Below, one piece after another: positions 58,415 through 64,000 of a stretch of 64,000 bases of DNA (position 1 is its first letter; each line of letters begins with the position of its first letter). A model generated the notes under the pieces. That model saw only the letters and a list, made by a program, of their open reading frames with translations. It did no database searches and had not been told where the DNA came from. Origin of the DNA: Archangium lipolyticum (GTDB taxonomy: Bacteria; Myxococcota; Myxococcia; Myxococcales; Myxococcaceae). The stretch is taken from assembly GCF_024623785.1 (NCBI RefSeq), contig NZ_JANKBZ010000001.1, positions 1-64,000 of the forward strand, in the 5' to 3' direction. Position numbers and translations under genes: made by a program.

Positions 58415-59127
58415 GGCGCTCCACCTCCGGGTACCTCGAGGCTCGCCAGGAAGTACTCCAGCCCACCCGCCCCGGCGGTGATGACCGTCTCGGTCCCCAG
58501 GGGCAGCGTCACGGAGACTCCGTATTTCAGCGGGACCACCGCCTCGCCCGAGGTGATCTCCCCGGAGCCGTCGAGCGTGAACAGGGTGTGCTCCACACCC
58601 GTCGCGGCCAGCGGGGACTTCCGTCCGGGCTCCAGCTTCACCAGACGGATGCTGCGCAGCGGTCCGGTGAAGGTGGAGCGCGGATCGACCTCGCCCCTCT
58701 GTCGCAGGTTGAAGACCTCGGCATTCACGTCTCTTCCTCCTCGTTCAGGTGGGTTGCGGAGGGCGGTGGCCGGGCGCGACAGCTCGATCACGAGCCATCC
58801 CAGCCCCTCGTCTCCGATGTTGCGCAGGCCGTGACGGGTCCCCAGTCCCGTCAGGATGAGGCTGCCCGGGCCCACCGGGTGTGGCCTGCCATCGAGGGTC
58901 ATCTCCCCGCGGCCCGAGAGGATGAAGTAGATCTCCTCGGTGCGGGTGTGCATGTGCTCACCGCTGATGCCGCCCGGGGGGATCCACGCCCACTCCACCG
59001 CCTCCCACGCGCCGAACAGCCCGGTCCGCCGCGCCAGACACTTCCACTGGGAGAGCCCCGTGGTGCCGTGGACGCCGTGAACCACGGAGGGCTCCTCGAG
59101 GTCCCCGATGATCAATCCCTCACGCAT
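58411..59127 (-). CDS. Two-domain cupin protein
   Basis: The 238-residue protein has an N-terminal cupin with a clear metal site: SGEHMHTRTEEIYFILSGRG, then GTRHGLRN. The second half (about 150-238) is a degraded cupin (LEPGRKSPLAATGVEHTLFTL). It is one of three cupin genes in this operon. ATG 59127 lies 8 bp inside the sugar-phosphate cyclase stop, so the two are coupled. The frame to 59232 is a shadow. Confidence 0.83.
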   Translation of the reverse strand: MREGLIIGDLEEPSVVHGVHGTTGLSQWKCLARRTGLFGAWEAVEWAWIPPGGISGEHMHTRTEEIYFILSGRGEMTLDGRPHPVGPGSLILTGLGTRHGLRNIGDEGLGWLVIELSRPATALRNPPERGGRDVNAEVFNLRQRGEVDPRSTFTGPLRSIRLVKLEPGRKSPLAATGVEHTLFTLDGSGEITSGEAVVPLKYGVSVTLPLGTETVITAGAGGLEYFLASLEVPGGGAP

Positions 59128-60304
59128 GGGCGGCCTCGCGCTCGGGCAGGGCGACGTTCCCCAGCTCCTGGAGGGTGGAGAGCGCCGTGAACAGCTCGGA
59201 CGGCTGGAGGTCGTTGACGAAGCACGCCGCACCGATGCCGAGGGCCAGCGGCAACCGCTGGAGCCCGTCGCGGTGCTTGACCGTGTCGGCCAGCGCGCTC
59301 GCCAGCAGCATGGGACTGCAGAGCCGGTGGTACAGGGGCAGCTCCAGCTTGCGCATGAGCGCGAAGATCCGGTCCCGCTCCTCGGGGGTGATCAACCCGC
59401 GCTGCACGGAGAGCAGCGTGGACAGCGCCATGTCGATGTTCACCGCCTCGCCGTGCAGCAACTCCGGCAGCGCCATCATCTCGAGGGTGGGGCTGAACGA
59501 GTGGCCGTAGTCGACCACGCGCTCCAGCTTGTGCTCCCACAGGTTCAGCTCCAGTTCCTCCAGCATCCCCGTGATGGCCCGCTCGATGACCTGGGCCGCG
59601 GCCCGATCGCTCTCCTCGGTCAGACCCTGCAGGCGCTCCTCGATGAGCGAGGTGGCGTGCCGCTCGAGGAGCTCGAACAGCGTCCGATCCTTGATCAGGG
59701 CGATCTTCAGGATCTCTGCGAGGCCGTTGACGACGTGCCGGGTGTCCAGCGTCTTCAGGAAGCGGCGATCCAGCAGCGTGTCCTTCGCGGGGAAGTACGT
59801 CCCCAGCCGGTTCTTGTGAGCGCCGTGATTGACGCCCGTCTTCGCTCCGACACCGGCGTCCACCAGGCCGATGAGCGTGGTGGGGATCCGCACGTAGGGC
59901 GTGCTGCGGCGGTAGAGGCTCGCGGCGAGCCCGACGATGTCCATCAGGACTCCGCCCCCCATGGCGAGGATGGGCTCGTGGCGGCGCGAGATACCGAACC
60001 CGTCGATGGCCTTCACCACGGTGAAGACGGACTCCATGGTCTTTTCCGTCTCGGAGGCCTGCAGCGCGAGGATGTGGTGCTTCACTCCGTGGTGCGTGAG
60101 GTATTGGCGGAGCTGGACGCCATAGAGGCGATCCACGTTGGCGTCGATCACCACGAGCCTGCGGGGGTTGCTCTTGCGCTGGGTGCTACCCGCCTCCAGC
60201 AACGCCCGGTTGTCGAGCTCGAGCAGACCGTCCACCAACCGCACCTGGTAGTGGACGGGGAGGGCCGCGTTGACGATCCAGTGACGAGGAGTGTCTTGAT
60301 TCAA
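59120..60304 (-). CDS. Sugar-phosphate cyclase (2-epi-5-epi-valiolone / desmethyl-4-deoxygadusol synthase type)
   Basis: The 394-residue protein belongs to the dehydroquinate-synthase superfamily but to its sedoheptulose-7-phosphate branch. Diagnostic stretches are AMGGGVLMDIVGLAASLYRR, VRIPTTLIGLVDAGVGAKTG, NHGAHKNRLGTYFPAK and LAEILKIALIKD. Zinc ligands are in VDYGHSFSPTLE and LLHGEAVNID. Such enzymes use NAD+ and Zn2+ to make C7 cyclitols, precursors of acarbose-, validamycin- or mycosporine-type compounds. I cannot separate EEVS from DDGS by eye. The start is TTG at 60304 with GGAGA about 7 nt upstream; the long frame to 61042 is a shadow of the GMC gene. It defines the operon. Confidence 0.9.
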   Translation of the reverse strand: MNQDTPRHWIVNAALPVHYQVRLVDGLLELDNRALLEAGSTQRKSNPRRLVVIDANVDRLYGVQLRQYLTHHGVKHHILALQASETEKTMESVFTVVKAIDGFGISRRHEPILAMGGGVLMDIVGLAASLYRRSTPYVRIPTTLIGLVDAGVGAKTGVNHGAHKNRLGTYFPAKDTLLDRRFLKTLDTRHVVNGLAEILKIALIKDRTLFELLERHATSLIEERLQGLTEESDRAAAQVIERAITGMLEELELNLWEHKLERVVDYGHSFSPTLEMMALPELLHGEAVNIDMALSTLLSVQRGLITPEERDRIFALMRKLELPLYHRLCSPMLLASALADTVKHRDGLQRLPLALGIGAACFVNDLQPSELFTALSTLQELGNVALPEREAAHA

Positions 60305-60423
60305 GGTTCTTCTCCGGGAGGTCGTTGGAGGGGAGTGCGCCTCGGGACGGGAGCACCACGCTGCTTCACGGGTCCGTGTCTCGAGGAGCATCCAGAGAGA
60401 TGAGGACGGCCGCGGATGTGACT

Positions 60424-62127
60424 TCAGCCGTGCCACTCGCCGAGCATGAAGCGCGAAGCCTGCTCGCCGATGAGGATCGAGGGCGCGTTGGTGGGGCCGG
60501 AGGTGATCTCCGGCATGATCGAGGCATCCGCCACGCGCAGGCCCTCGAGGCCATGGACGCGCAGCCGCGAATCCACCACCGAGCGCTCGTCCTGGCCCAT
60601 GCGGCAGGTGCTGGTGGGATGGAAGAAGCAGGTGGTGGCCTTGCGGATCCACTCCAGCATCGCGGAACGGCCGAGCGGTCCCGGCATGAGCTCGCGCTTG
60701 CGGAACGCATCGAAGGCGCGCGAGGCACCGATCTCCCGGCACAGCTCGACGGCGACCCGCAGCGCCTCGAGGTCCGCCTCGTGGCCCAGGTAGTTCATGT
60801 CGATGATCGGCGGGACGGACGGATCGGCGGAGGCGAGCCTCAGACTGCCCCGGGAGGCCGGGCGTACCAGGCCGGGGACGAGCGCGTAGCCGTTGTCCGG
60901 CAAGGGGCCGAGTTCGGGGGTGACGAGGGGGAACTCGTGGAGGACCGGCTGGATGTCGGGACGGGCGAGCGCCGGGTCGGAGCGCCACCACAGGGTGGCC
61001 TCGGCGCCGTTGCCGTGGGGCTCGGGCAGCGGGCCCTTGCACTCGTAGTTGATGCCGGCCACCAGGATGTGGTCCTGCAGGTCACGGCCCACGCCGGGCA
61101 GGTCCCGCACCACGGGGATGCCCAGGGCATGGAGCTCCCGGGCCGGCCCCACCCCCGAGCGCAGCAACATCGCGGGCGAGCCAATGGCGCCGGCCGACAA
61201 CACCACCTCGCGAGCGACCCGCACCCGGCGCACCCGGCCCGCCTGGGAGAATTCCACGCCCGTACACCGGCGGCCCTCGAAGCAAAGCCGGGTCACCTCG
61301 GCCTGGGTGAGCACCGTCAGGTTGGGCCGGACCATGGCCGGGAAGAGCAGGCCCCGGGCCACGCTGAAGCGCTCGCCACCGGAGATGCTCAGGTCGAAGA
61401 AGCCCGCCCCCTCCATCTGCTCGCCGTTGTAGTCGCGGGTGGTGGGCAGGCCGGTCTGCTGGGCCCCCTCGATGAAGGCCCGGGCCAGGGGGTTGGGATC
61501 GGCCGGCGGGGAGATGCGCAACGGGCCGCCCACGCCCCGGAACTCGTCCTCGCCGCCCGCGTAGTCCTCCAGGTCCTTGTAGATGCGACGGACCGCCTCG
61601 TACTCCCAACCGGGGTTGCCCTGGGAGGCCCAGCTCTCGAAGTCCAGACGGTGGCCCCGTACCCAGACGCAGGCGTTGTTGCTGGCCGAGCCCCCCAGCA
61701 TCTTGCCGCGCGGGCACGGCACCGTGCGGCCCGCCGCGTGCCGCTGCGGCACCGTCTGGTAGCGCCAGTCCATCTCCGTGCCGAGCAGGAACCGCCAGCG
61801 CGAGGGGATGAACACATCCGGGTGGGTGCCAGGACCTCCGGCCTCGAGCACGAGCACCTGGTGCGTCGGATCCTCCGACAACCGGGCGGCCAGCACGCAC
61901 CCGGCCGAGCCAGCACCGATGACGATGAAGTCGTAGACCTCGCGCGGATTTTCGCGCAGCCGCCGCTGGTTCTCCCAGGAAGCCAGGGCCTCACCGGCCA
62001 GCGCAGCCGCACGCTCCGCGGGGATACCCGCCTGCTCTGCCTGCTGGAGGAAGCCCTCCCGGTCCAACTCGCCGCTGCGCAGCCGGTGCATGAGCAGGCC
62101 GATACCCGTGTCGTCACCGCGGTCCAT
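60424..62127 (-). CDS. GMC-family FAD oxidoreductase with N-terminal extension
   Basis: The 567-residue enzyme has the FAD-binding GAGSAG (71-76), LVLEAGG, the GMC signature around GKMLGGSASNNACVWVRG, and the C-terminal LRVADASIMPEI and GPTNAPSILIGE. About 65 residues precede the FAD fold (helical, MHRLRSGELDREGFLQQA), absent from typical choline dehydrogenases. It would oxidise an alcohol of the cyclitol or a conjugate. It is the first gene of the operon: GGGAGGAG lies 3 nt before ATG 62127. The gap to the cyclase (60305-60423) is the only sizeable one in the operon. Confidence 0.9.
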   Translation of the reverse strand: MDRGDDTGIGLLMHRLRSGELDREGFLQQAEQAGIPAERAAALAGEALASWENQRRLRENPREVYDFIVIGAGSAGCVLAARLSEDPTHQVLVLEAGGPGTHPDVFIPSRWRFLLGTEMDWRYQTVPQRHAAGRTVPCPRGKMLGGSASNNACVWVRGHRLDFESWASQGNPGWEYEAVRRIYKDLEDYAGGEDEFRGVGGPLRISPPADPNPLARAFIEGAQQTGLPTTRDYNGEQMEGAGFFDLSISGGERFSVARGLLFPAMVRPNLTVLTQAEVTRLCFEGRRCTGVEFSQAGRVRRVRVAREVVLSAGAIGSPAMLLRSGVGPARELHALGIPVVRDLPGVGRDLQDHILVAGINYECKGPLPEPHGNGAEATLWWRSDPALARPDIQPVLHEFPLVTPELGPLPDNGYALVPGLVRPASRGSLRLASADPSVPPIIDMNYLGHEADLEALRVAVELCREIGASRAFDAFRKRELMPGPLGRSAMLEWIRKATTCFFHPTSTCRMGQDERSVVDSRLRVHGLEGLRVADASIMPEITSGPTNAPSILIGEQASRFMLGEWHG

Positions 62128-62220
62128 GATCTCCTCCCAGGAGTGTGGCTGTTACTCGCAGGGGGAGTTCAACGGTGCCGCTTGTGAGATGCCCGGGATG
62201 TCTGCTCGCCTGGAGGCCGC
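62128..62220. promoter_or_regulatory. Upstream region of the cyclitol operon
   Basis: These 93 bp lie between the TIR-like gene (same strand, ends 62221) and the GMC gene start. They contain the GMC ribosome-binding site and presumably the operon promoter. No strong promoter elements or hairpin are apparent. Confidence 0.35.
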
Positions 62221-63219
62221 TCAGGTCCCGAGGCGCTGCATCTCGCGCGTCAGCTGGGACTCCAGGTCCCGGATGTTCTTGTAGACGAGGCAGCGGTAGC
62301 TCGCGACGTCGAACCGGAGCTCCTTGACGTCACGCACGAGCAGGATTGTCGGCCGCCCCCGGCCCCACGCGTAGCCGACCTCCAGGTACACGTTGGGATT
62401 GGCCATGGAGAGATCGGCGATGACGACCTTCGCGCTGTCGATGCGCTCCTTGATGCGCTCGATGATCGCGCCCTCGAAGACGGCCTGATCCACGCGCTCG
62501 CACAGGAGCCCCGCCCCCTTCACGGGCCCCTGGATGCCGTAATGGTAGACATCCTCCAGGTCGGGCTCGAAGGGCATCGCGACGAAGGCGTGGGGCTTGG
62601 CCAGAGACTGCGCGCCGGCCGAGGCCAGCGACGGAGCCTGGACGACCTGGTTCATGCGCTTGACGCGGAAGCCCCATCCCACCGGGAGCTTCTCCACGCC
62701 GGGACTCCCACCAAGTCCCCGCTCCACGGCCTTGCGGAGCCGCTCCGCGCGCCGGGCATTCACCTCCACCACGGTGATGCGCTCCAGGCTCTGCGGCCCG
62801 GCACCTCGCAGGAAGGCCTCGACGAGCCCTCCGACGAGCGCGAGCGCCGCCTCGTCCTCATCGAGCCCGTAGTTGGGACCGTGGATCGTGCAGGCGACGT
62901 GGCGGATGCCGGAGCGCGACTCGAGTGCCTTGAGCGCCCGGGCCGCGAACTGGCGGATCTCGTGGTAGCCGAAGTGCCCCAGGCGCACGGTGCCGAGGAA
63001 GAGGGCCAGGGGCGCGTCGATGCCGCCCCGCGTCTCGATGAAGCGCAGCTCTCCGGCGGGCACCTCGAGCTGGGCCTTCGGGATGCCCACCGAGTCGAGC
63101 CGCCGCGCCACCGCGCTGTCCGCGCCGTAGAAGCTCTGCGCGTGCTTGAGCAGCACCACGTCCGCGCGAGTGGTCGTGATGTCTCCAGCTTCCAGGACGA
63201 CGTCGAGGGCAGCGCTCAT
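62221..63219 (-). CDS. Macro-like plus TIR/nucleoside-deoxyribosyltransferase-like protein
   Basis: The 332-residue protein has two parts. The N-terminal 190 residues, with GTVRLGHFGYHEIRQFAARAL and IHGPNYGLDEDEAALAL, resemble the macro-like N-domain of leucyl aminopeptidases. Residues about 210-325 form a flavodoxin-like fold of the NDT/TIR-like group: FVAMPFEPD, then GAIIERIKERIDSAKVVIADLS and NPNVYLEVGYAWGRGRPTILLVRD. Proteins with this last domain occur in defence and signalling, where they bind or cleave nucleotides. ATG 63219 lacks a clear ribosome-binding site. Its function is open; a nucleotide-sensing role is inference. Confidence 0.72.
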   Translation of the reverse strand: MSAALDVVLEAGDITTTRADVVLLKHAQSFYGADSAVARRLDSVGIPKAQLEVPAGELRFIETRGGIDAPLALFLGTVRLGHFGYHEIRQFAARALKALESRSGIRHVACTIHGPNYGLDEDEAALALVGGLVEAFLRGAGPQSLERITVVEVNARRAERLRKAVERGLGGSPGVEKLPVGWGFRVKRMNQVVQAPSLASAGAQSLAKPHAFVAMPFEPDLEDVYHYGIQGPVKGAGLLCERVDQAVFEGAIIERIKERIDSAKVVIADLSMANPNVYLEVGYAWGRGRPTILLVRDVKELRFDVASYRCLVYKNIRDLESQLTREMQRLGT

Positions 63220-63254
63220 GAAGGTGGAACTGTAGGAGGCGGAGCGCCCGGCGC

Positions 63255-64000
63255 TCAAGGCGTGGGCGAGCCCACCACCGGGGTCTTGGAACCCGTGCCG
63301 GAGCTGGAGGGCATCGGCCAGAAGGTGACGGCGCTCTTGCCGGACAGCGACGTGACGAGCTTCTTCGTCCTGGCGTTCCACAGCTTCGCCACGGGCTTGT
63401 CCGCGCCGTCGCTGGCGGAGAGGAGCACCCAGTCGCCACGCACGTACGCGGTGAGCGCGCCGCTCAGCGACAGGCCCTCCGGCTCGACGAGCCCCTTCTC
63501 CCCCTGGATGCGCACTGGCCCGGACAGGAACGCCAGCTCCATGCTCTCGTCCTGCCAGAGGTACAGCGGGCCTCCCGCGGTCTCGAGCTGGTACCAGCTT
63601 CCCGACTCAGACGGCGGAGGCAGCGCCTTCAACGCCGTGAGCACGGCGGACTCCTCGGGGACCGGGAAGACCTTGTCGCGGGACAGGGACTCGAGCTTCC
63701 CGGTGGTGGGAGACAGCGCGTCATACGCATCGAGGATGCGGTAGCCCGCGGCGTAGTCCCACTCGAAGGACGAGCTCTTCGTCTCGAAGCGCTTCCACGC
63801 GCCGCCCTCCTGGCGGAAGGCATGCGCCAGGCCCGGCATGCCATCCAGGGCGTGCTCGTACCGCTGGCCCTCGAAGACGAGCTCCTTCTTCGCGTCATCA
63901 CCCTCGCCGACCGTCTCCACCTTCAGGTGCGAGGGAGCGGGGTTCTCCTCGTCCGGATGATAGATGTCCTCCATGAGCGCCACCGTGCGGCCCTCGGCGT
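63255..64000 (-). CDS. Unknown protein, 5' end beyond the window
   Basis: The reading frame stays open to the right edge (the last visible codons translate to AEGRTVALMEDIYHP), so the true start lies outside; GTG 63983 is the first possible internal start. At least 248 residues are visible: hydrophilic, with a central AFRQEGGAWKRFETKSSSFEWDY stretch and strands near the end (LVTSLSGKSAVTFWPM), then a Ser/Thr/Pro tail. No domain is recognised. It reads toward the TIR-like gene with a 35-bp gap, so both could share a transcript. Confidence 0.65.
   Translation of the reverse strand, partial: AEGRTVALMEDIYHPDEENPAPSHLKVETVGEGDDAKKELVFEGQRYEHALDGMPGLAHAFRQEGGAWKRFETKSSSFEWDYAAGYRILDAYDALSPTTGKLESLSRDKVFPVPEESAVLTALKALPPPSESGSWYQLETAGGPLYLWQDESMELAFLSGPVRIQGEKGLVEPEGLSLSGALTAYVRGDWVLLSASDGADKPVAKLWNARTKKLVTSLSGKSAVTFWPMPSSSGTGSKTPVVGSPTP

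Noticed and set aside
59120..60304. 3-Dehydroquinate synthase (aroB)
   Set aside because: Sequence stretches around GLAASLYRR and GAKTGVNHGAHKNRLG follow the sedoheptulose-7-phosphate cyclase branch, and no shikimate genes are nearby.
1..64000. tRNA, rRNA, riboswitch or prophage genes
   Set aside because: None recognised by eye on either strand; a covariance-model scan would be needed to exclude small RNAs.

Overview
The window is high-GC DNA with dense, same-strand, ATGA/GTGA-coupled operons and strongly G/C-ending codons. A DUF2378/TIGR02265 protein (a family known essentially from Myxococcales), CHAT and STAND-WD40 giants, Clp-like ATPase paralogues and several biosynthetic clusters point to a myxobacterium, most likely of the Cystobacterineae (Archangium/Cystobacter type). 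No rRNA, tRNA, CRISPR array, insertion sequence or dedicated transcription factor was recognised.

Region 1 (1-4.8 kb) holds an LGFP-repeat protein divergent from a jacalin-lectin/aerolysin-type pore-forming toxin, a 143-bp element bounded by perfect 18-bp inverted repeats, a haemolysin III family membrane protein, a small unknown protein and the DUF2378 protein.

Region 2 (4.8-21.1 kb) is the most striking part. A CHAT protease with a SIR2-like C-terminal region is translationally coupled to a STAND ATPase with 14 WD40 repeats. A convergent four-gene operon encodes three divergent double-AAA+ Clp/Hsp100-like proteins followed by a second CHAT/C25-like His-Cys peptidase. All three Clp-like proteins lack the canonical D2 threading loop and have altered D1 Walker B motifs. 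Two carry a C-terminal region resembling the PCRF domain of peptide release factors. I read this as a candidate protease-ATPase conflict or regulated-death system.

Region 3 (21.1-29.5 kb) is a small terpenoid cluster: a P450, a class I terpene synthase with a 66-bp tandem repeat in its 3' part, a class II (DxDD-like) cyclase and a second P450. A soluble-sensor-less chemoreceptor gene lies among them. An AT-rich island (29.5-29.9 kb) with six AATTGC/GCAATT sites follows.

Region 4 (30-54.9 kb) looks like one lipid/polyketide-type pathway: SDRs, a class III aminotransferase, two membrane proteins, a Rieske oxygenase, two radical SAM enzymes of the Tes (tetraether synthase/MJ0619) type, and a minus-strand type II fatty-acid-synthase-like operon (dehydratase, two active and two dead ketosynthases, ketoreductase, nitroreductase-like enzyme, ACP). 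A three-gene SNF2-like helicase / PLD nuclease / unknown operon (34.4-40.8 kb), probably phage defence, sits inside it. A secreted protein with a Gly/Asp/Thr repeat linker (43.6-45.0 kb) also lies within it.

Region 5 (54.9-62.1 kb) is an eight-gene minus-strand operon around a sugar-phosphate cyclase (EEVS/DDGS type), with a GMC oxidoreductase, a zinc alcohol dehydrogenase, three cupin proteins, an SDR and a VOC protein: a candidate C7-cyclitol pathway. The right edge holds a TIR-like/nucleoside-deoxyribosyltransferase-like protein and a truncated unknown gene.
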